Shown piece after piece: positions 1 through 7,946 of a stretch of DNA of 64,000 nt. Position numbers and translations under genes: made by a program. The notes under the pieces are model-generated. The model saw only the letters and a list, made by a program, of their open reading frames with translations, made no database searches and was not told the DNA's origin. Origin of the DNA: Rhizobium bangladeshense. Lineage in GTDB: Bacteria > Pseudomonadota > Alphaproteobacteria > Rhizobiales > Rhizobiaceae. Where the stretch lies: assembly GCF_017357245.1 (NCBI RefSeq), contig NZ_CP071612.1:4267501-4331500 (forward strand), in the 5' to 3' direction. Every line of letters begins with the position of its first letter. The first letter of the stretch is position 1.

Positions 1-1
1 C

Positions 2-436
2 GTCTATCTGGCGCTGCATGCCAACCATGTCAGGGAACTGACGACGGAAGCGCGCGCGGCCTGTGGGCGCCTCGTCGATGCCGGCATCGCGATGGTCAGC
101 CAAACGGTGCTGCTCAAGGGCATCAACGATGATCCCGAGGTGCTGGCCGAACTGATGAAGGCCTTCGTCGAAATCCGCGTCAAACCCTATTACCTCCATC
201 ATCCCGATCTTGCGCCCGGCACTGGCCATTTCAGATTGACGATCGACGAGGGCCAGAGGATCGTGGCGGCGCTGCGCGGGCGGATTTCCGGCCTCTGCCA
301 GCCGACCTACATCCTCGATATCCCAGGCGGTCACGGCAAGGCCGTCATCAGCGGAAGCACTGTTCAGGCAACGGGCGACGGCTGTTATTCCGTTTCGGAT
401 TACCGCGGCGGCGAGCATTCCTATCCGCCGGCCTGA
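2..436 (+). CDS. KamA/EpmB-like lysine 2,3-aminomutase family protein, C-terminal part
   Basis: The left window edge cuts this gene. The frame is open from base 2 and ends at 436, giving about 144 C-terminal residues. The segment with QTVLLKGIND, then PYYLHHPDLAPGTGHF and later PTYILDIPGGHGK, matches the end of KamA-type radical SAM aminomutases, including the PTYxxDxPGGxGK tail that is typical of KamA. The radical SAM CxxxCxxC motif lies outside the window. In rhizobia such genes often sit with an EpmA-like synthetase and efp and may modify elongation factor P, but those partners would be upstream and are not visible. Lysine 2,3-aminomutase proper is the alternative. Confidence 0.85.
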   Translation, partial: VYLALHANHVRELTTEARAACGRLVDAGIAMVSQTVLLKGINDDPEVLAELMKAFVEIRVKPYYLHHPDLAPGTGHFRLTIDEGQRIVAALRGRISGLCQPTYILDIPGGHGKAVISGSTVQATGDGCYSVSDYRGGEHSYPPA

Positions 437-701
437 TGACGCGAAGTCATACTTTCCGTGTCATTTCTGTACTCTCCGCGTCGGAAGCTGTGTCGCGCAT
501 AATTGCTCAAATGATATTAGCCCATTGAAATAAAATTAATATTCGAGCCTTTATCGGGATGATCGCTAAAGTTCTAACTGTGAGTGACAATCATATTTAA
601 CCCAACAAATTAGCGGAATGTTCTGTTTTCCGCACTAAAAGAACGCTCATGACAAGGCGATGAACGCCGGTTCGGGATCATGAGTATCTTGGAGTGATGG
701 G
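437..701. other. AT-rich intergenic region before the carrier-protein operon
   Basis: This 265-base gap is clearly AT-richer than the flanking genes, especially about 495-620. It separates the KamA-like gene from the carrier-protein operon and is the likely promoter region for genes from 702 onward. I could not assign a convincing -35/-10 pair. A Shine-Dalgarno-like GGAGTG lies about 692-697, immediately before the ATG at 702. Confidence 0.4.
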
Positions 702-953
702 ATGAATAAGACAATCCGCGACCTCGTAGCCAAATTCGGCAAACTTCCGACGTCGGTCGACCAGATCGCCGACGACGCCGATCTTTATGCGGCAGGTCTG
801 ACGTCCTTTGCTTCGGTGCAGCTGATGCTGGGCATTGAAGAGGCATTCGACATCGAATTTCCCGACAATCTGCTGAACCGCAAATCCTTTGCAAGTATTT
901 CGGCCATCGCCAAAACCGTCGATCTCATACGGGACGGCCGGAAGGTCGCCTGA
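702..953 (+). CDS. acyl carrier protein-like (amino acid carrier protein candidate)
   Basis: This encodes an 83-residue acidic helical protein of carrier-protein size. The phosphopantetheine-attachment region reads DLYAAGLTSFASVQL, so Ser35 is the expected attachment serine. The usual GxDSL is degenerate here (GLTSF). Its stop overlaps the next start (TGATG at 951-955), which implies translational coupling to the acyl-CoA dehydrogenase-like gene. A ligase that is known as a family to aminoacylate carrier proteins follows two genes downstream, so this is its likely substrate rather than the fatty-acid ACP. It is too divergent to be housekeeping AcpP. Seen: size, serine motif, coupling. Inferred: amino-acid cargo. 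Confidence 0.85.
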   Translation: MNKTIRDLVAKFGKLPTSVDQIADDADLYAAGLTSFASVQLMLGIEEAFDIEFPDNLLNRKSFASISAIAKTVDLIRDGRKVA

Positions 954-2134
954 TGAATTTCCCCGTCAAGATCATTGAAGACGGGCTTGTCGCAAGGGTC
1001 GCCCGCGTCGCTGAAGTCGCGGCGAAACACGCGGATGCGGTCGACGTCGAAGGCCGCTTCCCACGGGAAGCCGTGGATGCGATGAAGGCCGAAAGGCTGC
1101 TCGGCATTCAGGTGCCGCGCCATCTCGGCGGGGAATCGGCCTCGATCACTGAAATCGCCGAATTGTGCTCGATGCTCAGCCAGGCCTGCGCGGCAAGCGC
1201 CATGGTCTTCGCCATGCACCACATCAAGCTGTCCAGCCTCGTCGAACACGGCGCCGATAGCGAATGGCATTGCGGCTTCATGCGCGGCATCGCTGCCGAA
1301 CAGCTGCTGATCGCATCGGCCACCACCGAAGGCGGCATCGGAGGCAACCTCCGCAACAGCATTTGCGCCATCGAGGTCGACGGGGATATCTGCCGACTCG
1401 AAAAGGATGCAACGGTCATTTCCTATGGGTCGCATGCTGACGCCATCCTCATCACTTCGCGTGCCCATGCGCAGGCCGCCTCTTCCGACCAGGTACTGAC
1501 GGCTTTCCTCAAGGATCAGTACACGCTCGAGAAAACGCATGTCTGGAATACGCTCGGAATGCGCGGCACCTGCTCGGACGGCTTCCTCTTCAAAGGCGAA
1601 GCACCGGCGCGGCAAATCCTGCCGAAGCCTTTCGCTGAGATCGCCGCGCAATCCATGCTCGCTTCCTCGCATCTGCTCTGGAGTGGCGTCTGGTACGGCA
1701 TCGCGGTCGACGCCGTAGCGCGCGCCCAGGCCTTCGTGCGCGCCGCCGCCCGCAAGGCCCCTGACGCCCAGCCGCCCGGAGCACTACGCCTCGCCGAGGT
1801 TTCGAATCTGCTGCAGATGGTGAAATCCAACGTCGTTGCCGGCCTAAAGGCCTACGAGGACGCCAAAGCCAATCCCGACCGGCTGTCGTCGATGGGTTTT
1901 GCCGTGGCGATGAACAATGTCAAGATCGCCTCTTCCGAGACGATCCTGGAGATCGTCAACCACGCCATGCTGATCTGCGGCATCATGGGTTATAAAAATG
2001 GCACGCCCTTCAGCCTCGGGCGGCATCTGCGCGACGCGCATTCCGCACAGTTGATGATCTCGAACGACCGCATCCTCGGCAATACGTCGAGCATGCTTCT
2101 CGTCCACAAGCAGGACACTAGCCTACTGGGGTAA
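953..2134 (+). CDS. acyl-CoA/acyl-ACP dehydrogenase family flavoprotein
   Basis: This 393-residue protein has the length and fold signature of acyl-CoA dehydrogenases. There is an N-terminal helical part, a middle beta domain with [11 protein letters not shown], and a C-terminal helical domain ending near [23 protein letters not shown]. The start overlaps the carrier-protein stop by one base. Known relatives acting on carrier-bound substrates oxidise aminoacyl or acyl thioesters, for example prolyl-S-PCP to pyrrolyl-S-PCP. By context this enzyme may act on the carrier-bound amino acid made by the ligase at 2139. The substrate is inference, and a CoA-linked fatty or amino acid degradation role cannot be excluded. 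Confidence 0.85.
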   Translation: MNFPVKIIEDGLVARVARVAEVAAKHADAVDVEGRFPREAVDAMKAERLLGIQVPRHLGGESASITEIAELCSMLSQACAASAMVFAMHHIKLSSLVEHGADSEWHCGFMRGIAAEQLLIASATTEGGIGGNLRNSICAIEVDGDICRLEKDATVISYGSHADAILITSRAHAQAASSDQVLTAFLKDQYTLEKTHVWNTLGMRGTCSDGFLFKGEAPARQILPKPFAEIAAQSMLASSHLLWSGVWYGIAVDAVARAQAFVRAAARKAPDAQPPGALRLAEVSNLLQMVKSNVVAGLKAYEDAKANPDRLSSMGFAVAMNNVKIASSETILEIVNHAMLICGIMGYKNGTPFSLGRHLRDAHSAQLMISNDRILGNTSSMLLVHKQDTSLLG

Positions 2135-2138
2135 AGCC

Positions 2139-3047
2139 ATGGATATGCAGACCTCTTTTCTCGACCGGCTCTTCGAATCCGGCCTGCTGATCGACACCGG
2201 CGTTGACGGTCTCTATGGCCGCAGCGGCCAGTTCGAAGATGTCATCACCGCCTTCGAACGGCTGATCGATACGTTCGGCGGCGCCGACGGCGCCGAGGCG
2301 ATGCGTTTTCCGCCCGGCATGAACCGCGCGCTCTTCGAAAAGAGCGGCTACATGAAGAGCTTCCCGCAGCTGGCCGGCACCGTGCACAGTTTCTGCGGCA
2401 GCGAGCTCGATCATATGAGCCTGCTTGAATGCATGGAGGTCGGAGACGACTGGACCAAGGGCCAGCAGGCGACCGATATCGTGCTGACGCCGGCTGCCTG
2501 CTACCCGCTTTATCCGACAGTCGCCAAGCGCGGCAACCTGCCGAAGACCGGCGGCCTGTTCGATCTGCAGTCCTATTGCTTCCGCCACGAACCGTCGAAG
2601 GATCCGGCCCGCCAGCAGCTCTTCCGCATGCGCGAATATGTCTGCATGGGAACTGAGCAGCACGTCACCGATTTCCGCCAGAAGTGGATGGACCGCGGCC
2701 TCGAAATGATGAAGCAGGTCGGCCTCGACGTGACCATCGACGTTGCCAACGATCCGTTCTTCGGCCGCGCCGGCAAGATGATGGTCAACAATCAGCGTGA
2801 CCAGAACCTGAAGTTCGAACTGCTGATTCCGATTACCTCAGTTGCTAAGCCGACCGCCTGCATGAGCTTCAATTACCATCAGGACTCCTTCGGACTGAAG
2901 TGGGGCCTCAATCTCGAAGACGGCAGCGTTGCGCACACCGCCTGCGTCGGCTTCGGTTTGGAGCGTATCGCGCTCGCCCTCTTCCACCATCATGGTCTCG
3001 ACGTGAAGGAATGGCCGGCCAGCATACGGAAAACGCTGTGGGGCTGA
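2139..3047 (+). CDS. amino acid--[acyl-carrier-protein] ligase (class II aaRS-like)
   Basis: This 302-residue protein resembles the catalytic core of archaeal-type seryl-tRNA synthetases without a tRNA-binding arm. The characterised family (Bradyrhizobium Bll0957 and relatives) activates Gly or Ala with ATP and transfers it to the phosphopantetheine of a carrier protein. Visible support: class II motif 2 around [13 protein letters not shown] (147-159) and motif 3 [11 protein letters not shown] (271-281). The probable zinc ligands are Cys121, Glu166 and Cys269. Their spacings of 45 and 103 equal those I recall for Bll0957 (131/176/279). The gene begins 4 bases after the flavoprotein gene, and its stop overlaps the DUF1839 start. 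The amino acid used here is not readable from sequence. Confidence 0.92.
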   Translation: MDMQTSFLDRLFESGLLIDTGVDGLYGRSGQFEDVITAFERLIDTFGGADGAEAMRFPPGMNRALFEKSGYMKSFPQLAGTVHSFCGSELDHMSLLECMEVGDDWTKGQQATDIVLTPAACYPLYPTVAKRGNLPKTGGLFDLQSYCFRHEPSKDPARQQLFRMREYVCMGTEQHVTDFRQKWMDRGLEMMKQVGLDVTIDVANDPFFGRAGKMMVNNQRDQNLKFELLIPITSVAKPTACMSFNYHQDSFGLKWGLNLEDGSVAHTACVGFGLERIALALFHHHGLDVKEWPASIRKTLWG

Positions 3048-4018
3048 TGACATCGGTGACATCGGTCTTCCCGGGGATAAGTCCGGAAACCTACCGGCAG
3101 CACGCGCTGCATTCCGGCGAGCGCGCATGGCCGGAAACCAACTGTTATGTCGATCTCTGGATCGAAGTGCTGGCGACTTCAGGCGCTGCCCCCGAGGCGA
3201 TGCTGGGTTTCACCCTGGCGCAGGATTTCGAGGGCGACCAATTCACCTTCTTCAAAGTTCCGCTCGAAGATCTCGAAGCGCTCTACGGCATCCGCGCGAC
3301 CGAGCTTGCGATCTACGACCGCGTCGAACGGCATGTCGAAGTGCAGATCGCGCGGGGTCGTCTTTGCCTGATCGAAATGGATTCCTTTTATATGCCGGAC
3401 ACCCGTGGCACCGCCTATCGGCAGGAGCACGGGAAGACGACGGTTGCAATCAACCGGTTGGACGTTGTGGCAAAGCGCATCGAATATTTTCACAATGCCG
3501 GCTATTTCCACGTCGAAGGCGACGATTTCGACGGGCTGTTCCAGCAGCAGCTGACGGAGAGCGACCCGCCGTTCCTCCCCTATACGGAATTTGCGCGTTT
3601 TCCGGAAAAGCCCGCCGATGAAGCGCATCTTCGCGCGACCGCGCGGCGCCTTGCAGGTTTTCACTTCGCCAGGCGCCCCCGCCAAAACCCGCTCCGCGCC
3701 TTTGCCCGCGTCTTCCCGCAGCAGGTGGAAGCGGTGGCGGAGCGGCCGTTCGGATTCTTCCACAAATACGCCTTCAACACGCTCCGTCAGGTGGGCGCCA
3801 ATTTCGAGCTGGCGGCTGATTATCTGAGCTGGCTGTCCTCAACCGAATTCGCGGCGGCCGCCGAGGATGCCCGGCGAATTTCCGACGCGGCGAAATCCGT
3901 GCAGTTCCAACTTGCCCGCGCTGTCGCCCGCAGGAAGTTCGAGCCGCTTCAGGCGGCACTTGATCCGGCCGCCGATGCATGGGATTCCATGATGGCATCG
4001 CTTGCGGAGCGAATCTGA
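3047..4018 (+). CDS. DUF1839 family protein
   Basis: This 323-residue protein of unknown function is recognisable as DUF1839 by segments such as NCYVDLWIEVL, DFEGDQFTFFKVPLEDLE and LIEMDSFYMPDTRGT. The ATG at 3047 overlaps the ligase stop (TGATG), so I prefer it over longer upstream starts inside the ligase gene. No signal peptide or membrane segment is seen. Conserved acidic and aromatic residues in the first half suggest an enzyme or binding protein, but no catalytic motif was identified. The position directly after the amino acid:carrier ligase makes it a candidate downstream partner, for example a transferase taking the carrier-bound amino acid. That is inference only. Confidence 0.8.
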   Translation: MTSVTSVFPGISPETYRQHALHSGERAWPETNCYVDLWIEVLATSGAAPEAMLGFTLAQDFEGDQFTFFKVPLEDLEALYGIRATELAIYDRVERHVEVQIARGRLCLIEMDSFYMPDTRGTAYRQEHGKTTVAINRLDVVAKRIEYFHNAGYFHVEGDDFDGLFQQQLTESDPPFLPYTEFARFPEKPADEAHLRATARRLAGFHFARRPRQNPLRAFARVFPQQVEAVAERPFGFFHKYAFNTLRQVGANFELAADYLSWLSSTEFAAAAEDARRISDAAKSVQFQLARAVARRKFEPLQAALDPAADAWDSMMASLAERI

Positions 4019-4034
4019 GGCCGGAGATCAGACA

Positions 4035-6515
4035 ATGCGGGGGCGTTTGGCAAGCATCGGAGCCCGGGAAAGCGTGCTTTCCGAAGGCTGGAATCTGGTC
4101 CTGACGGAGCCGGGCGCCTGCGCCGTACCGCACGATATTCATCTTTCCGCGCAGTTCATTCCTGCCCCCGTCCCGGGTACCGTTGCGGCAGCGCTTGAAA
4201 AGGCCGGGCTGTTTGACCGGGAAAATCCCGAGCCGCTGAACACGAAAGACGCCTGGTATCTCTGCCGGCTTTTTGATGCCGAACCCGGCGAAGCAATTCT
4301 GCGTTTCGGCGGGCTTGCCACGGTTTGCAATGTCTTCCTCAACGGCGAAGAAATCCTCTTTTCCGAAAGCATGTTCACGGCGCACGAACTCCCGGTGACA
4401 CTCCTGGGGGGTGACGAGTTGGCGCTCTGCTTCCGAGCGCTCGGGCCACGCCTGTCCGAGCCCGGCCCGCGGGCGCGCTGGCGGCCGCAGATGATCACGC
4501 CGGTTGGTTTGAAGAATTTCCGCACGACGCTGCTCGGCCATATGCCGGGCTGGTGCCCCGATATTCACGCCGTCGGGCCGTGGCGGCCGATCTCACTGGT
4601 GCAGCGCGATACCGTGTCGATCGATAATGTCTCCATCCGAGCGGTCCTGGAGGAAAACGGCGTCGGCCGGCTGAGCGTCTCCCTGCATAACAATGCCGAA
4701 GATCCAGCAATGCTGCTGCGCTGCGGCGGCATGGAGCAGCCCTTCGAGAAGGTCGGCGAAAATCATTACTCGGCTATCCTCAAGCTGTCCGATATCGAGC
4801 CCTGGTGGCCGCATACGCACGGCACACCGCGTCTTTATGAAATGACGCTGGTTTCCGACGGCGCGGAATATTCGCTCGGCGGGACCGGCTTCCGGCGCAT
4901 AGACGTCGACCGCGCCGCCGATGGCGAAGACTTCGCGCTCATTGTCAACGGCGAGCGCATCTTCTGCCGCGGCGCCGTATGGACGACTGCCGATATTGCG
5001 CGGCTGCCGGGAGGGCGGGCGGATTATGAACCGTTCCTGGGACTTGCCTCCCAAGCCGGCATGAACATGATCCGCATCGCCGGCACCATGGCTTATGAGA
5101 CGCCCGATTTCTTTGCGCTCTGCGACGAGCTCGGCCTGCTCGTGTGGCAGGATTTCATGTTCGCCAATTTCGACTATCCGCGCAACGACAAGGCTTTTCT
5201 CGGCCATGTGCATGCCGAGGTCGAGGAATTCCTGCACGGCGTCCAGGCGTCACCTTCCCTGGCGGTGCTTTGCGGCGGCAGCGAAATCCACCAGCAGGCG
5301 GCGATGCTCGGCCTGCCTATGGAATTCTGGAGCGGGCCGGTCACCGACGAGATCATTCCGGCCATCGCCGCGCGCATGCGTCCCGACGTGCCCTATGTTC
5401 CAAACTCGCCTCATGGCGGAGCGATGCCGTTCTCGCCCAATTCAGGCGTCGCGCATTATTACGGCGTCGGCGCCTATATGCGGCCGATTGCCGACGCCCG
5501 CCGCGCCGATGTGCGATTTGCCTCGGAATGCCTTGCCTTTGCGCATGTGCCGCAGCAAAGGACGCTGCAGCGCCATCTCGACGTCCCCGCCGTCCACAGC
5601 CCGCTGTGGAAGGCGCGTGTGCCCCGCGACCGCAGCGCATCGTGGGATTTCGAGGATGTGCGCGACTTCTATTTGGAGCTTCTCTACGATTTCGACCCGG
5701 CCCGGCTGCGGCGCGAAGATCTGGAACGATATCTCGATCTTTCCCGCGCCGTTACCGGCGAGGTGATCGAGGAATCCTTCGCCGAATGGAGGCGCAAAGG
5801 CTCCGGCTGCAACGGCGCGCTGGTCTGGACGCTGCAGGATCTGCTGCCCGGCCCCGGCTGGGGCGTCATCGATTCCACAGGGGAGCCGAAACCCGTCTGG
5901 TATGCGATGCGCCGCGCCTTCCGGCCGATCCAGGCGGTCTTCACTGATGAGGGAACCAATGGTCTCGACGTGCATGTCATCAACGAGACGGACAGCGCCC
6001 TCGACCTGGAACTCGAGGTCCTCTGCCTGCGCAATGGAAGGCAACAGGTCGTCAGCGGCAACATGGGGCTCAAGCTGGCGGCAAGGAGCGTGGAACGTTT
6101 TGCCTGCACCGCGCTGTTCGGCGCTTTCTTCGATACGACCTATGCCTTCCGTTTCGGTCCGCCGGCGCATGACGCAAGCGTCGCTCGGCTGCGCTCCCTC
6201 GCCGACGGCGTCGTTCTCGCAGAAAGCTTCCACTTCCCCTGCGGACGAGGCAAGGCGCTGCATGACGCCACGATCGAGGCATCATTGGCCAAGGACGGCG
6301 ACGACTGGGTCGTCGATCTCAGGAGCGATCGGCTGGCGCAATCAGTGCATATCGACGTGGGCGGTTATTGGCCCGACGACGACTGGTTCCACCTTGCTCC
6401 GGGTGCATTGCGGCGCGTGAGGCTCCATCCACTACCCGGCACGGAGAGCGATGCTCCGCCGACGGGCGAAATCAGAAATCTGGGCAGTTCACGTCGCGTC
6501 GGGTTCGCGGGCTAG
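4035..6515 (+). CDS. glycoside hydrolase family 2 (beta-mannosidase-like) protein
   Basis: This protein of about 826 residues starts at ATG 4035 with a GGAG nine bases upstream. A TTG at 4002 inside the DUF1839 gene is less likely. The order is an N-terminal jelly-roll (PGTVAAALEKAGLF and DAWYLCRLF), an immunoglobulin-like domain, then a TIM barrel. Candidate acid/base Glu is in CGGSEIHQQ and candidate nucleophile Glu is in VRFASECLAF, matching the GNNE and F.SE positions of GH2 beta-mannosidases. There is no signal peptide, so it should act in the cytoplasm. Its place between DUF1839 and a glycosyltransferase hints at glycan processing or transglycosylation, not nutrient scavenging. The substrate is unknown. 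Confidence 0.85.
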   Translation: MRGRLASIGARESVLSEGWNLVLTEPGACAVPHDIHLSAQFIPAPVPGTVAAALEKAGLFDRENPEPLNTKDAWYLCRLFDAEPGEAILRFGGLATVCNVFLNGEEILFSESMFTAHELPVTLLGGDELALCFRALGPRLSEPGPRARWRPQMITPVGLKNFRTTLLGHMPGWCPDIHAVGPWRPISLVQRDTVSIDNVSIRAVLEENGVGRLSVSLHNNAEDPAMLLRCGGMEQPFEKVGENHYSAILKLSDIEPWWPHTHGTPRLYEMTLVSDGAEYSLGGTGFRRIDVDRAADGEDFALIVNGERIFCRGAVWTTADIARLPGGRADYEPFLGLASQAGMNMIRIAGTMAYETPDFFALCDELGLLVWQDFMFANFDYPRNDKAFLGHVHAEVEEFLHGVQASPSLAVLCGGSEIHQQAAMLGLPMEFWSGPVTDEIIPAIAARMRPDVPYVPNSPHGGAMPFSPNSGVAHYYGVGAYMRPIADARRADVRFASECLAFAHVPQQRTLQRHLDVPAVHSPLWKARVPRDRSASWDFEDVRDFYLELLYDFDPARLRREDLERYLDLSRAVTGEVIEESFAEWRRKGSGCNGALVWTLQDLLPGPGWGVIDSTGEPKPVWYAMRRAFRPIQAVFTDEGTNGLDVHVINETDSALDLELEVLCLRNGRQQVVSGNMGLKLAARSVERFACTALFGAFFDTTYAFRFGPPAHDASVARLRSLADGVVLAESFHFPCGRGKALHDATIEASLAKDGDDWVVDLRSDRLAQSVHIDVGGYWPDDDWFHLAPGALRRVRLHPLPGTESDAPPTGEIRNLGSSRRVGFAG

Positions 6516-6532
6516 AGTATGTCGTGCGAACT

Positions 6533-7756
6533 ATGCTGCCTGCTAAGAATGATACAAAACCACCGAAAGATCGTGATTTGAGAAAGACATACCGCTTTCT
6601 GCGCGCCCACGTCCTGCAGCGCCTTATCCCACGGTCGCGTGTCGCCTTCAATCCCCGCAAGCCGGTGGAGATCATCGGCTATCTCTCGATGCCTGTCGGC
6701 GTCGGCGAATCGGCAAGGCTTTGCGCCGGCGTTCTTTCCGAGGCCGGGCGGGCGATTTTGCTATCCGACGTCAGCACACATCCGGATGAGAAATCCTTCG
6801 CCGGATGGGCGCCGCCGCATGTTTCCAACGACCTGCCGGGAAGCCGGATCTGGCATCTCAATCCGCCGATGCTGCCGCGCGCCATCGCGAAGAAAGGGCT
6901 TGCGAATTTTACCCGCACTTTCAACATCGGCTATTTCGCCTGGGAGCTCGAGGTCGTGCCGGCGGAATGGCGCAATGGGCTGCGTTACATGAATGCCGTC
7001 TTCGTACCCTCGGAATTCACCAGACGGGCGATTGCGCCGCTGACGGCGGCACCCGTCATCGTGGTTCCGCATCCCGTAATCGAGAAGCCGGCGGCGGAGG
7101 GCATGCGGGAGAAGTTCGGCGTCGAGAAAGATGCCTTTCTCGTCAGCTTCATCTTCAGCGCCGGCTCTTCGATCAACCGAAAGAACCCGCAGGCGGTGAT
7201 CGAGGCCTTCAGACTGTTCAGCGCCGAATGCCCGAGCGCCTTTTTGCTGATGAAGGCGAGCGGCGATATCGGCAGGGATGAGGGCTTGCGCGAACTGATT
7301 GCTTCGGTCGCCGGCAACGCCCGCATCAAGATCGTCACGGACAAGCTCTCGAACGCCGAGATCAATGGCCTTATCCGCTCTTCCGACGCTTATCTTTCGC
7401 TGCATCGCTCGGAAGGCTTCGGGCTGACTGTAGCCGAGGCGATCATGCATCGCACCCCGGTCGTTTCCACCGCCTGGTCAGGGACCGAAGATTTCTGCGA
7501 TCCCGAGAACAGCTGGCTGGTCGCCTCTCCCCTCATTCCCGTCGTCGATTCCCATCCAGAATTTGCGGGGTTGCCGAGCGCGGTCTGGGCGAATCCCTCT
7601 CCTGAAATCGCGGCCGCGCATCTCGGCGATATCTTCCGTGCGCCCGAGCGTGCACGAGAGAAGGCCACGAAGGCGCGGGAGTTCCTGCTGCGCTACCTCG
7701 CAGAGAACAGCTATGAGAAGGCGCTCCAGAAGCTGGCGGCGATGCAGGCCAGCTAA
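6533..7756 (+). CDS. GT4-family glycosyltransferase
   Basis: This 407-residue glycosyltransferase has a GT-B fold. The C-terminal donor-binding half carries the retaining GT4 E-x7-E signature in SEGFGLTVAEAI, and the N-terminal half contains GYLSMPVGVGESARL and FNIGYFAWELEVVP. ATG 6533 lies 18 bases after the GH2 stop. Longer in-frame starts would run into the GH2 gene. There are no membrane segments. It probably adds a sugar from a nucleotide donor to a lipid-linked or soluble acceptor, but neither donor nor acceptor can be read from sequence. It is part of the same transcription unit as the carrier-protein and ligase genes. Confidence 0.88.
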   Translation: MLPAKNDTKPPKDRDLRKTYRFLRAHVLQRLIPRSRVAFNPRKPVEIIGYLSMPVGVGESARLCAGVLSEAGRAILLSDVSTHPDEKSFAGWAPPHVSNDLPGSRIWHLNPPMLPRAIAKKGLANFTRTFNIGYFAWELEVVPAEWRNGLRYMNAVFVPSEFTRRAIAPLTAAPVIVVPHPVIEKPAAEGMREKFGVEKDAFLVSFIFSAGSSINRKNPQAVIEAFRLFSAECPSAFLLMKASGDIGRDEGLRELIASVAGNARIKIVTDKLSNAEINGLIRSSDAYLSLHRSEGFGLTVAEAIMHRTPVVSTAWSGTEDFCDPENSWLVASPLIPVVDSHPEFAGLPSAVWANPSPEIAAAHLGDIFRAPERAREKATKAREFLLRYLAENSYEKALQKLAAMQAS

Positions 7757-7816
7757 GGTGACGTCCTCACTCCGCTTTATTTTAACATTTTCGCATTAGA
7801 GATGGCGGGTATGCGG

Positions 7817-7922
7817 CTTAGAGCACATCGCGCAAAAAATGCGCAGCGGTTGCGATAACGATAAGCGTAAAAACAAAGAGCTAGAGCGTGAGAAGCGAAT
7901 CTGAAGGATCGCAACGCGCTTT
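7817..7922. repeat. rhizobial dispersed intergenic repeat
   Basis: The stretch beginning TTAGAGCACATCGCGCAAAA, with alternating short inverted parts and ending near AATCTGAAGGATCGCAACGCG, resembles a short repeat family scattered in Rhizobium intergenic DNA. It fills most of the gap between the GT4 gene and the flippase fusion. Family recognition is from memory, and copy number needs a genome search. Confidence 0.5.
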
Positions 7923-7946
7923 GGGTCGATCCTGACGGATGGACAG

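Noticed and set aside
785..1672. 295-codon minus-strand frame opposite the acyl-CoA dehydrogenase gene
   Set aside because: It overlaps both the carrier protein and the flavoprotein genes, with no recognisable product.
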